NCBI RefSeq assembly: GCF_020544465.1
Contig: NZ_CP066126.1
Location: forward strand, 1,798,001-1,862,000
From: Chromobacterium rhizoryzae
Lineage (GTDB): Bacteria > Pseudomonadota > Gammaproteobacteria > Burkholderiales > Chromobacteriaceae
Direction: 5' to 3'
Length of the DNA stretch: 64,000 nucleotides
The translations under genes and the position numbers were made by a program. The notes under the pieces are model-generated. The model saw only the letters and a list, made by a program, of their open reading frames with translations. It was not told the DNA's origin and searched no databases. How positions within the stretch are numbered: the first letter of the stretch is position 1; every line of letters begins with the position of its first letter. Of this stretch, positions 52,603 to 60,787 are shown one piece after another.

Positions 52603-53170
52603 GGCCTGGCGCAGGCCGGGCGGCTATCGTCCGGGCGCGACGCTGGCGCGGCTGAGCCTGGACTGGCCGGAGCTGGATTGCCAGGCCGAAGAGGAGGCGG
52701 AGCGGCGTTTTCGCTTTCCGCACGGGGAGTGGAGCTTTTCGGCGCGGGAGCGGGTGGAGGCGGGCTGGCTGGCCTATATGGTGGCTTGCGAGTTCCGGCT
52801 GACGGTGCCGGGCGCGCCGGGCCGCGCGCGCATCCGCCTGCGTCACGGCGGCTTCTGGCGTCGCCGCGGCATCGTCGTCGATTTGCTGGACGGCGACGCC
52901 GCGGCGCTGGCGCCGCTGCTGGAGCGCTTGCGCGCCGACGCGGATGTGCGCGCCGCGCTGTCGCCGCTGGACTTCAAGCGTTGCGAGCTGCACGGCGGCC
53001 AGGACGGCTGGTTGCTGTGTCTGGAGCCTTACGGCGCCAGCGAGGTGGCGTGCCGGCTGCCGCCCTTGCGGCGCTACATCGGCCTGCGCGGCGTGCAGGG
53101 CCTGGCGGTGCTGGCCAGTCTGGCCGCCTGCCGCCGCGTCTTGCTGGCGGCGGAGGCGGGGCGGGGCTAG
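52583..53170 (+). CDS. Uncharacterised protein, possibly DUF3156 family
   Basis: 195 residues, soluble, Arg/Leu-rich, no signal peptide. From memory it resembles DUF3156 proteins, which are often found beside aminotransferase and permease genes of amine catabolism; this is tentative. Its start lies inside the permease gene (20-bp overlap), so it belongs to the same operon. Features include LRHGGFWRRRGIVVDLLDGD and FKRCELHGGQDGWLLCLEP. Function unknown. Confidence 0.72.
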   Translation: MWPRLVEAWRRPGGYRPGATLARLSLDWPELDCQAEEEAERRFRFPHGEWSFSARERVEAGWLAYMVACEFRLTVPGAPGRARIRLRHGGFWRRRGIVVDLLDGDAAALAPLLERLRADADVRAALSPLDFKRCELHGGQDGWLLCLEPYGASEVACRLPPLRRYIGLRGVQGLAVLASLAACRRVLLAAEAGRG

Positions 53171-53186
53171 GTCTGGCGGGCGGTCC

Positions 53187-53204
53187 GCTCTTGAACAGGT
53201 TCTA
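53187..53204 (+). repeat. Solo terminus of the dispersed repeat (copy F)
   Basis: TTGAACAGGTTCTA equals the right end of copies A and C only. It contains the hpaR stop (TAG on the minus strand), the same stop-codon junction seen in copies A-D. Confidence 0.55.
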
Positions 53205-53642
53205 AGACGGCGCGGGCAGGCTTTCCAGCTCATCCAGCAAGGCGAGCAAGGCTTGCAGTTTGGCCTGGGAAAAATGGGCTTCGATCTGGCGGTAACAGTC
53301 GTTGGACAGCGGAATGATGCGCTGGGTCAGCGTCTTGGCGTGCTGCGTCGGCGTGACGATCAAGCGACGGTTGTCCGCTTGGGCGCGGTGGCGGTAAACC
53401 AGATCGTCCCTTTCCATGCGCGCCAGGATGCCGCTGAGGCTGGGCGGGTGGATGCCGGCGCGCTGGGCGATCTCGCCGGCTTCCATGTTTCCGCGTTCCG
53501 CCAGCAGGCGCAGGACGCGCCATTGCTGTTCCGACAGGCCGTGACGGCTCAGCACCGGACGGAAGTAGGACATCACCGCTTCGCGCGCGCGCAGCAGGCG
53601 TTGCGGCAGTTGGTATTGGTAGGGACGCTGCGTAGGGTCCAT
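53202..53642 (-). CDS. hpaR: MarR-family repressor HpaR
   Basis: 146 residues. RPYQYQLPQRLLRAREAVMSYFRPVLSRHGLSEQQWRVLRLL is characteristic of HpaR, followed by the winged helix (AGIHPPSLSGILARMERDDLVYRHR; DNRRLIVTPT). In E. coli it represses the homoprotocatechuate operon and is relieved by HPA pathway compounds. Here it is 7.5 kb from hpaG1 and divergent from the SDR gene, with an AT-rich palindrome between them. Its stop codon overlaps a repeat terminus. Confidence 0.92.
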   Translation of the reverse strand: MDPTQRPYQYQLPQRLLRAREAVMSYFRPVLSRHGLSEQQWRVLRLLAERGNMEAGEIAQRAGIHPPSLSGILARMERDDLVYRHRAQADNRRLIVTPTQHAKTLTQRIIPLSNDCYRQIEAHFSQAKLQALLALLDELESLPAPS

Positions 53643-53694
53643 GGCGGCTCCTTGGTTTAAAGTCGCGGGAGGGTAAGGGGGGGCGGCCTGTTTA

Positions 53695-53722
53695 CTTTAA
53701 ATGAATATATTAACATAATGCC
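53695..53722. promoter_or_regulatory. Putative HpaR operator between hpaR and the SDR gene
   Basis: TTTAAATGAATATATTAACA and the following TAATG are AT-rich and share ATTAACAT with the hpaG1 site and ATGAATAYATT with the one at 38173. Confidence 0.6.
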
Positions 53723-53757
53723 GTCGGGTTTAGACGGCGAACGACAAGGAGGCTGAG

Positions 53758-54552
53758 ATGTCTTTGCGCGATAAAACCATAGTGATCACCGGCGCGGGCT
53801 CCGGCATCGGCGCCGCTTGCGCGCGCCGCTTCGCCGCCGAAGGCGCGCGGCTGGCCCTGGTGGGACGGCGGGCCGGCCCCTTGCTGGCGCTGGCGGAGGA
53901 AACCGGCGGTCTGGCCTTGGCCGGCGACGCCGCCGACGCCGCGGCCTGGGAGGATTTCCTGGCGCGCATCCGCGCGCGCTGGGGCAGGGTGGACGGCTTG
54001 GCCGCCTGCGCCGGCGGCCTGGGCATGGGCGCGGCGCTGGACACCGACGACGCGGCCTGGCGCGCCGCGATGCGCGCCAATCTGGACACCGCCTTCGTCA
54101 GCGCCCGCGCCTGCCTGCCGGACCTGATCCGGCAGGGCGGCAGCATGGTGTTGCTGGCCTCCATCGCCGGTCTGGCGGCCGGGCCTGCGGCCTGCGGCTA
54201 TGTGACGGCCAAGCACGCCTTGCTGGGCCTGGCCCGGTCGCTGGCGCGCGACTACGGGCCGGCGGTGCGGGTCAACGCCCTGTGTCCGGGCTGGGTGCGC
54301 ACGCCGATGGCGGACGAGGAGATGCGGCCGCTGATGGCGGCCCATGGCGAAGATCTGGAGGCCGCCTACCGGCGGGTGACCGCCGACGTGCCTTTGCGGC
54401 GGCCGGCGACGCCGGAGGAGATTGCCGCGATCTGCCGCTTTCTATTGTCCGACGAGGCCGCGATGGTCAGCGGCGCTTGCCTGACGGCCGACGGCGGCGC
54501 GACGGCGGTGGATGTGCCGACGCTGGCTTACGCGCGGCTGGAAAGGGAATGA
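53758..54552 (+). CDS. moaE: Short-chain dehydrogenase, MoaE-like
   Basis: 264 residues, classical SDR: cofactor motif TGAGSGIGAACARR, N-A-G equivalent CAGG, catalytic Ser (VLLASIAG), YVTAKHALL (Tyr-x3-Lys) and a C-terminal SGACLTADGG. With MoaF encoded convergently 15 bp away, it matches the moaE-moaF pair of the Klebsiella monoamine regulon, where MoaE is an SDR-like protein. It may oxidise a side-chain hydroxyl of amines such as octopamine or of their acids (inference). AAGGAGGCTGAG precedes the ATG. Confidence 0.75.
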   Translation: MSLRDKTIVITGAGSGIGAACARRFAAEGARLALVGRRAGPLLALAEETGGLALAGDAADAAAWEDFLARIRARWGRVDGLAACAGGLGMGAALDTDDAAWRAAMRANLDTAFVSARACLPDLIRQGGSMVLLASIAGLAAGPAACGYVTAKHALLGLARSLARDYGPAVRVNALCPGWVRTPMADEEMRPLMAAHGEDLEAAYRRVTADVPLRRPATPEEIAAICRFLLSDEAAMVSGACLTADGGATAVDVPTLAYARLERE

Positions 54553-54567
54553 GGCCGGCGCGGACCT

Positions 54568-55392
54568 TTAACCGCGAGTGTGGTTGACGACGCTGGCCTG
54601 CGCGCCCACCCGGAAGTTGCGGGTGGCGCCGAAATCCTCGTCCTGATAGCCGAAGATCTTGCCGTCGGTGCGCATTTGCTCCAGGTCGATCAAGATCACG
54701 CCCAGGGTGGGGATGATTTTTTCGCGCCAGACGAATAAATACAGCCGCTCCGCCACTTGGTAGTAGTGGCAGCGGTCGACGTCGGCCAGGCCGCGCTCCA
54801 CGCCTTCCAGACAATGCCAGGCGTAGAGGCCGTCGTTCAGGTAAATGTGCTCGTAGCACTCGGTGGGGCTGTAGCGGTAGCGGTTGCGCATGCCGATCAG
54901 TTCGCGGCTGGGCGGGTGCCGCGGGACCGCGGCGGCGGGCTGGTTGACGGCGCCGTGGAGGAATTCGACTTCCACGCCGGTCAGCTCCATCTGGCGTTCC
55001 ACCCGGTCGAAGGCGCAGATCCGCGCGGCGTCGGCGTCGGGCAGCCGGCCCAGAACCAGGGTGAAGCGGCGCTGCGCCAGGTCCAGGATCAGGCTGAGGG
55101 ACTGCGCGGCCGGGCCCTGGTGACGGAAATCGATGAAATAGACGCCGGCGCGCAAGGAACTGGCGTGGAAGCCGTCTATCTCCGCCAGCGCCGAGGCTCG
55201 CCCCGGACGCTCAAGGACGACGCGGGCGTCGCCGCCGGACTCCAGCCGGCAGTCCGCGGCGCTGTCGTCGTCGAAGCACAGCCGCAGGCTGCGGCCGTCC
55301 AGCTCGGCGCAGCGGGGCAGGGTCAGGCTGTCGGGCGCGAAGCCGTCGGCCAGCGCGCCGACCTGGATGAATTCGGGAGTGGGATTGGACAT
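54568..55392 (-). CDS. moaF: MoaF family protein (monoamine regulon)
   Basis: 274 residues with the MoaF two-domain layout: N-terminal beta-rich domain (LTLPRCAELDGRSLRLCFDDDS) and a C-terminal domain starting near residue 165 (RNRYRYSPTECYEHIYLNDGLYAWHCLEG ... YLFVWREKIIPTLGVILIDLEQMRT). MoaF proteins are calycin-like and of unknown function, known from the Klebsiella moaEF operon induced by monoamines. No signal peptide. It supports the view that this region degrades biogenic amines. Confidence 0.85.
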   Translation of the reverse strand: MSNPTPEFIQVGALADGFAPDSLTLPRCAELDGRSLRLCFDDDSAADCRLESGGDARVVLERPGRASALAEIDGFHASSLRAGVYFIDFRHQGPAAQSLSLILDLAQRRFTLVLGRLPDADAARICAFDRVERQMELTGVEVEFLHGAVNQPAAAVPRHPPSRELIGMRNRYRYSPTECYEHIYLNDGLYAWHCLEGVERGLADVDRCHYYQVAERLYLFVWREKIIPTLGVILIDLEQMRTDGKIFGYQDEDFGATRNFRVGAQASVVNHTRG

Positions 55393-55449
55393 GGGGCGGC
55401 TCCTTATCGATGGCTAAATGGCGGACTCGGCTCGTTTTGGGGCGGGCGT

Positions 55450-56562
55450 TCAAAACCCGAGCCGCTCGGCCTGCGCTTCCAGCAGGCGCGTTTGCAGCTC
55501 GCGCAGCGGCGCGCCGGGCTGCTGCGCGATGATCAGTTCCAGCAGCGGGTCCCGCACCTCGGTGCGGACGCCGGACAGCGCCTCCAGCGCGGCCAGGCCG
55601 CAAAAGGGCACGTAGGCCTCGGAATAGCCGCCCTCGTGCAGCAGGACCAGCCGTCCGCCCGCCTCGGCGTCGGCGTAGTCGGCCAGCTGCCGCGTCATCT
55701 CGCGGAAGGTGTCGCTGTGCGCCTGCATTCTGGCCAGGGGATCGACGGCGTTGGCGTCGTAGCCGCAGGCGACGATGATCAACTCGGGCCGGAAACGCCG
55801 CAGCGCCGGCAGCACCAGCAGCCGCATCGCGTCCAGATAGGCCTGGTGGCCGCCGCCGGGCAGCAAGGGGATGTTCAGATTGGCGTCCAGGCCCTCGCCC
55901 TCGCCGCGGTCCTCGGCCCCGCCGTAGCCGGGCGGATAACAGCCGTCCTGATGCAGGGAGAGGGTCAGCACGTCGCCGCGCCGGTAAAAAATGGACTGGG
56001 TGCCGTTGCCGTGGTGCACGTCCCAATCGACGATGGCGACGCGGCTCAGGCCGTGGCGGGCGATGGCCAGCTCCGCGGCGAGGGCGGCGTTGGCCAGAAA
56101 ACAGAAGCCCATCGCGCCGTCCGCCGAGCAATGATGGCCGGGCGGGCGCGACAGCGCGTAGGCCTTGTCCGCCTCGCCGGCGAGCACGGCGTTCACCGCG
56201 GCCCAGGCCAGGCCGGCGGACAGTTTGGCGATTTCATAGCTGCCGGGGCCTATCGGCGCCTGCGGTCCCAGCTCGCCGCCGCCGGCGTCGCTGAGCGCCT
56301 TGAAGCGCTGCAGATAGGCGGGCGTGTGCACGCGCAGCAGCGCGTCCTCGTCCAGGGGCGGCGCGCCGCGTACTTGCAGCCGGGCGCCGAGGCCGGACAC
56401 GTCCATCAGGCTTTTCAGCCTGCGCTTGCTGTCCGGGGATTCGGCGTGGCCGCCGCCGGAAGGTGGTTGCACCCAGCCGCCCACCGGCAGGATCTGAGCG
56501 TGGGGGCCGGCGCTGTGCCACAGGCAGAGTTCGTCGAAGAAAAACGCGGTGCGGGCGGTCAT
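55450..56562 (-). CDS. Class-II histone deacetylase-like amidohydrolase
   Basis: 370 residues, zinc-dependent arginase/deacetylase fold. Motifs: HSAGPHAQ, RPPGHHCSADGAMGFCFLAN (catalytic His pair), DWDVHHGNGTQ (zinc Asp and His), GYDANAVDPLARM, and LHEGGY with YSEAYVPF. Bacterial members deacetylate acetylpolyamines or other N-acyl amines. The stop of the MFS gene upstream overlaps its ATG by 4 bp. Given the amine-catabolic setting, release of an amine from an N-acyl derivative is possible but unproven. Confidence 0.88.
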   Translation of the reverse strand: MTARTAFFFDELCLWHSAGPHAQILPVGGWVQPPSGGGHAESPDSKRRLKSLMDVSGLGARLQVRGAPPLDEDALLRVHTPAYLQRFKALSDAGGGELGPQAPIGPGSYEIAKLSAGLAWAAVNAVLAGEADKAYALSRPPGHHCSADGAMGFCFLANAALAAELAIARHGLSRVAIVDWDVHHGNGTQSIFYRRGDVLTLSLHQDGCYPPGYGGAEDRGEGEGLDANLNIPLLPGGGHQAYLDAMRLLVLPALRRFRPELIIVACGYDANAVDPLARMQAHSDTFREMTRQLADYADAEAGGRLVLLHEGGYSEAYVPFCGLAALEALSGVRTEVRDPLLELIIAQQPGAPLRELQTRLLEAQAERLGF

Positions 56563-57725
56563 TGCGGACTCCTGACGCTTGCGGGCCGCAGCGTCAGCAA
56601 CAGGGCCAGCGACAAGGCGGCGAGTCCCATGGCGACGAGCAGCAGGGTTTGAGGGTTTTGGCCGCGGGCGGCCATCAATTCGCCGGCCAGCGCCGGTCCC
56701 AGCGCCAGGCCGCCGCCTATCGCCAGATTGACGGTGTTCATCAGCCGGCCGCTGTGATCCAGCGCGGCCAGCGTGGCCAGAATGAAGGGCAGGATGAAGG
56801 TCCACGCGTATTTGAAGACGAGCGCCGCCGCGGCGAAGCGGCCGGCGCGCGGTGCGCCCAGCAGCAGGGCCAGCGCCAGCAGCATCAGCCCGTAGCCGGC
56901 GATCAGCAGACGGCGGCGCGCGCCGCGGCCGCCGATCGCCGCGGCGCAGACCGAACCGGCGATGCCCATCAGCGTGGCGAGGGCCAGCCAGTCTCCGCTT
57001 TGCTCCGGGCTCAGCCCCGCCTGGGCGGCGATGCTGCCGATGAAAGTCCAGGTGCCGCTCAGGCTGACGTAGAAGCACAAGGTGGCGGCCGCCCCGATCA
57101 GCGCCGGGCACCAGGGCGTCGCTCCCGCGCCGGACGGCGCGGCGGGCCGGGCCGCCATGGACGGAAAACAGCGGGCCAGCGGCAGGCAGAGGGCCATCAG
57201 CGCCGCCAGGCTCAGATAACAGGCGGCGACGCCGTGACGAGCGAACCAGGCCGGAAACAGCAGCAGGCCCAGGGCGCCCAGCGCCAGCTGGCCGCACACC
57301 CACAGGCCGTAGGCGCGTTCGGGATTGGCGCTGGCCGCGGCGGTGGACAGGCATAAAATCATCAGCGAGCCGCCGGCCAGCGCGCTGAGCAGCCGCAGCG
57401 GCAGCAGCTCGGCGTAAGTGGCGGCGAAACAGGAGGCGAGATTGGCGGCGATGAACAGCCAGGCGGCGCAGGCGGCGGCGCGCCGCCAGTCCACGCGCGG
57501 CAGCCAGAAATAGGCCGGCAGCGTCGCCAGGCTCATCGCGCCCAGCTCCACCGCGAACAGGCGGCCGATGCGTTCCGGCCCCAGGCCGAACTGGCTGGCC
57601 AATTGGCCGGCCAGCGCCGGCGCGGTCATCAGCACCAGCGGCGCGACGGCGGCGAAGGCGATCAGGGCGATCAAGGCGCCGCCGCGGACGGGCGCGACGG
57701 TGTGGGCGGGCAGACGAACGCTCAT
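56559..57725 (-). CDS. MFS transporter
   Basis: 388 residues, 12 predicted helices, weak motif A (GGRGARRRLLIAG between halves). It has no family-specific motif that tells the substrate. It overlaps the amidohydrolase gene by 4 bp, so the two are co-translated; it may import the amidohydrolase substrate or export its product. First gene of the two-gene unit, promoter in 57726-57843. Confidence 0.82.
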   Translation of the reverse strand: MSVRLPAHTVAPVRGGALIALIAFAAVAPLVLMTAPALAGQLASQFGLGPERIGRLFAVELGAMSLATLPAYFWLPRVDWRRAAACAAWLFIAANLASCFAATYAELLPLRLLSALAGGSLMILCLSTAAASANPERAYGLWVCGQLALGALGLLLFPAWFARHGVAACYLSLAALMALCLPLARCFPSMAARPAAPSGAGATPWCPALIGAAATLCFYVSLSGTWTFIGSIAAQAGLSPEQSGDWLALATLMGIAGSVCAAAIGGRGARRRLLIAGYGLMLLALALLLGAPRAGRFAAAALVFKYAWTFILPFILATLAALDHSGRLMNTVNLAIGGGLALGPALAGELMAARGQNPQTLLLVAMGLAALSLALLLTLRPASVRSPQ

Positions 57726-57843
57726 GTTTCCCCCGGCGGGCGAGTGGTGAACCAGAGCTTACGCTCGCAAGATTCGCGTTTGGGGGCAAGCGGACGGACG
57801 GCGTTTTGCCGATTTGGGATAGCGGGGGCGCAACACGGCGGCG

Positions 57844-58629
57844 TCAGCGGTTGAGCTGGCGCAGCGCGTCTTGCAGAGCCTTGCGGTACTCGGGGGTGTC
57901 CCGCGTCTGGGCGATGGCTTCCCAGAATTGGCGGGTCAGCTTGGGGTGGCCGTCCGCGAAGCGGTGGGAAAAAATCAGGTAGTAAGGCTTGGCGACCAAG
58001 TCCGGCCCCACTTTTTCTATCCTGTCCCTATAGGCCGGATTGCCCGCCAGCAGGCTGTCGCCGGTCAGCGTGGGCAAGGCCAGGGCGCCGATGCGGCGCG
58101 CCAAGAGCTTGTTCAGATTCTGCTCCGGATTGCGCGAACTGTCGTCCACCTGCGCGCCCAGCGCCTGAAGCTGGGCGATGACGGAGAAGCCGGTCTGCGC
58201 GCCGACGGCGCCTTCCAGGTGGCTGAGGCTTTGCCCGTCCCATTCCAGCGGCGAGCCTTTCAGCCGGTACAGGCTGTAGCTGTCCAGATGCATGCGCATC
58301 GCCGGGTCGGCGGCGTCGCCTTTCATCGGATAGACGCCGATGCGCAGCCGCTCCGGCTTGAAGCTGATCTCGAAGACGCCGTCCAACTGATTGTTCTGCA
58401 CCTCGTTCAGGCAGCGCACCCAGGCCATCTCCCGGATTTCCAGCTTGATATTGCTTCTTTGGGCGGCGGACTTCAGCATCTGCAAGCTCAGGCTGGGGCC
58501 GTTCTGGCTGCGCCACGGCGGCGAGTCCATGTCTTCGGTGCACAGCCGCAGGCTGGCCGGGCGCGGCTCGGCCGCAGCGCCGAAGGCGCACAGGGACAGC
58601 AGCAGGAAGATCAGGCGGGCACGCGGCAT
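57844..58629 (-). CDS. Periplasmic solute-binding protein, family 3 type
   Basis: 261 residues with a signal peptide (RLIFLLLSLCAFGAAA, cleavage near AAA-EP). SBP_bac_3-like features: LRLCTEDMDSPPWRS, MAWVRCLNEVQNNQLDGVFEISF, GAQTGFSV. Like the protein at 20384 it has no adjacent transporter genes. The ligand is unknown. Confidence 0.8.
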   Translation of the reverse strand: MPRARLIFLLLSLCAFGAAAEPRPASLRLCTEDMDSPPWRSQNGPSLSLQMLKSAAQRSNIKLEIREMAWVRCLNEVQNNQLDGVFEISFKPERLRIGVYPMKGDAADPAMRMHLDSYSLYRLKGSPLEWDGQSLSHLEGAVGAQTGFSVIAQLQALGAQVDDSSRNPEQNLNKLLARRIGALALPTLTGDSLLAGNPAYRDRIEKVGPDLVAKPYYLIFSHRFADGHPKLTRQFWEAIAQTRDTPEYRKALQDALRQLNR

Positions 58630-58720
58630 ACGGAAGCTCCGCGACGGGAGGGGATGGACTTGCTTTAGTTATTTGCGCCGCAACAAAAAAAGGCAAGCGG
58701 GAAAAGGGCGGGGACAATGC

Positions 58721-58750
58721 AAAAAGCCGATTCCTCGGAATCGGCTTTTG
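58721..58750 (-). terminator. Rho-independent terminator after tRNA-Ala
   Basis: GCCGATTCC-TC-GGAATCGGC stem with T-run on the minus strand, 43 bp downstream of the tRNA. Confidence 0.88.
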
Positions 58751-58792
58751 CTGCGCGCCGCGCTGGGCGGCGTCTCGCTGTGAAGCAGTTTT

Positions 58793-58868
<76 letters not shown>

Positions 58869-59002
58869 GCACCGGCTGCGTTTCACAGTGCTGCGCAGTA
58901 TATGGCAGCGGCAGGAGCGTGTAAATAGCCTCCGCCGCTTTTTTTGGATAATTTTCCGGCGGCGGCGCGGCCGCCGGCATAGGAGGGTCCGGAGCGCTCG
59001 GT

Positions 59003-59008
59003 TATAAT
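59003..59008 (+). promoter_or_regulatory. Likely -10 box for the hpnCDE operon
   Basis: A perfect TATAAT 36 bp before the hpnC ATG in a GC-rich setting; no strong -35 is apparent. Confidence 0.5.
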
Positions 59009-59044
59009 CGCCCATTCGCCAGCCATACAACAGGAAGCAAGCCG

Positions 59045-59857
59045 ATGTCGGTTGGGCATTACGAGAATTTCCCGGTGGGCTCCATCCTGCTGCCGCGCAG
59101 GATGCGCCGCGCCGTGCACGCCATCTACCATTTCGCGCGTTACGCCGACGACGTGGCGGACGAGGGCGACGACGCCCCCGAGCTGAGGCTGGCCGAACTG
59201 GACCGCCTGGGCGCGGAGCTGGAGCGCATCGGCGCCGGCCAGACGCCGGACACGGCCATGATGCGCAATCTGGCGGCGGCGATCGCCGAGCACGGCCTGG
59301 ACTTGCAGCCGTTTCACGATCTGCTGGCGGCCTTCCGTCAGGACGTGGGGAAAACCCGCTACCGCGATTACGCGGAACTGGCGGATTACTGCCGCCGCTC
59401 CGCCAATCCGGTGGGCCGGCTGATGCTGGGGCTGTACGGCGAGAACGATAGGCGCTCGCTGGCGATGTCGGACGGCATCTGCACCGCCTTGCAACTGATC
59501 AATTTCCTGCAGGATGTCGAGCTGGACTGGCGCAAGGGCCGGGTTTATCTGCCGCAGGAGGATTTGCAGCGCTTCCGGGTGAGCGAGGCGCAGATCGCCG
59601 CGCGCGACGCCGGCGGCCTGTGGCAGCCTATGATGCGCGCCCAGATTGAGCGCGCGCGCAAGATGTTGCAGGCCGGCGCGCCGCTGGGCAAAGTGTTGAA
59701 GGGCCGGATGGGGCTGGAACTGAGGCTGATCATCCTGGGCGGCGAACGGATACTGAAAAAGCTGCACGACTCCGGCGGCGATGTGTTCCGCCGCCGTCCG
59801 GTGCTGGGATGGCGCGACTGGATTTACATGCTGTGGCGCGCGGCGCGCGCCAAGTGA
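59045..59857 (+). CDS. hpnC: Squalene synthase-like HpnC (hydroxysqualene synthase)
   Basis: 270 residues, trans-isoprenyl diphosphate synthase head-to-head fold. First Asp-rich motif YADDVADEGDD, second LINFLQDVELDWRKGRVYLP. In the HpnCDE route it converts presqualene diphosphate to hydroxysqualene. Followed by hpnD (77-bp gap) and hpnE, the full squalene pathway. No cyclase gene follows in this window. Confidence 0.9.
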   Translation: MSVGHYENFPVGSILLPRRMRRAVHAIYHFARYADDVADEGDDAPELRLAELDRLGAELERIGAGQTPDTAMMRNLAAAIAEHGLDLQPFHDLLAAFRQDVGKTRYRDYAELADYCRRSANPVGRLMLGLYGENDRRSLAMSDGICTALQLINFLQDVELDWRKGRVYLPQEDLQRFRVSEAQIAARDAGGLWQPMMRAQIERARKMLQAGAPLGKVLKGRMGLELRLIILGGERILKKLHDSGGDVFRRRPVLGWRDWIYMLWRAARAK

Positions 59858-59934
59858 GCGCCGCGGCGCGACGACGATGAATATGATTGAAGGACGGCGG
59901 CCCGCCGCGGCCGCCGCTTGGACAGGAGTGGCGC

Positions 59935-60780
59935 GTGACGCCTGATCAGTATTGCGAAGACAAGGCCGCCGCCAGCGGCTCCAGCTTCTATTACAGCTTC
60001 CGCTTCTTGCCGGAGTCGCGCCGCCGCGCGATCACCGCGCTGTACGCCTTCTGCCGCGAGGTGGACGACGTGGTGGACGAATGCCACGACCCCGGCGTGG
60101 CCAGCGCCAAGCTGGCCTGGTGGCGCGGCGAAATCGCCAAGCTCTACCAGGGCGCGCCGGAACACCCGGTGATGCAGGCGCTGCAGCCGCACGCGCGGGC
60201 TTTCGGCCTGCCGCAGAGCGAGCTGGAAGAAATCATAGATGGCATGGCCATGGACCTGAGCATGGTGCGCTACCAGCGTTTCCAGGACCTGCTGCTGTAC
60301 TGCCACCGCGTGGCCGGCGTGGTGGGGCAACTGGCGGCGCGCATCTTCGGCTACGGCGACGAGAAGACGCTGGAGTACGCGCACGAGTTGGGCATCGCCT
60401 TCCAGCTGACCAACATCATCCGGGACGTGGGCGAGGACGCGCGCCGCGACCGCATCTATCTGCCGATGGAGGAGTTGCAGCGCTTCAATTGCCCGGCGAT
60501 GGACATTCTGCACTACGAGGAAAGCCCGGCCTTCAAGGACTTGATGGAATTCCAGATCGAGCGCGCGCAGCAATACTACCGCCAGGCCTGGGAAATGCTG
60601 CCGGCGGCGGACCGCAAGTCTCAGCGCCCCGGCCTGCTGATGGCCGCGATCTACCGCGCCACGCTGGAGGAGATCAAGCTGGACGGCCCGGCCAAGGTGC
60701 TCAATCAGCGGCTGTCGCTGACGCCCATCCGCAAGCTGTGGCTGGCATGGAAAACCTGGACTTTCGGCTACCGGCCGTGA
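59935..60780 (+). CDS. hpnD: Presqualene diphosphate synthase HpnD
   Basis: 281 residues. Condenses two farnesyl diphosphates to presqualene diphosphate. Motifs FCREVDDVVDE and NIIRDVGEDARRDRIYLP hold the Mg-binding Asp residues. The GTG start at 59935 is chosen because CAGGAG lies 6 bp before it and the protein then begins at the conserved YCEDKAAASGSSFYYSF; an ATG at 59887 would add a non-conserved Pro/Gly leader. Confidence 0.92.
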   Translation: MTPDQYCEDKAAASGSSFYYSFRFLPESRRRAITALYAFCREVDDVVDECHDPGVASAKLAWWRGEIAKLYQGAPEHPVMQALQPHARAFGLPQSELEEIIDGMAMDLSMVRYQRFQDLLLYCHRVAGVVGQLAARIFGYGDEKTLEYAHELGIAFQLTNIIRDVGEDARRDRIYLPMEELQRFNCPAMDILHYEESPAFKDLMEFQIERAQQYYRQAWEMLPAADRKSQRPGLLMAAIYRATLEEIKLDGPAKVLNQRLSLTPIRKLWLAWKTWTFGYRP

Positions 60781-60787
60781 GCCGCGC

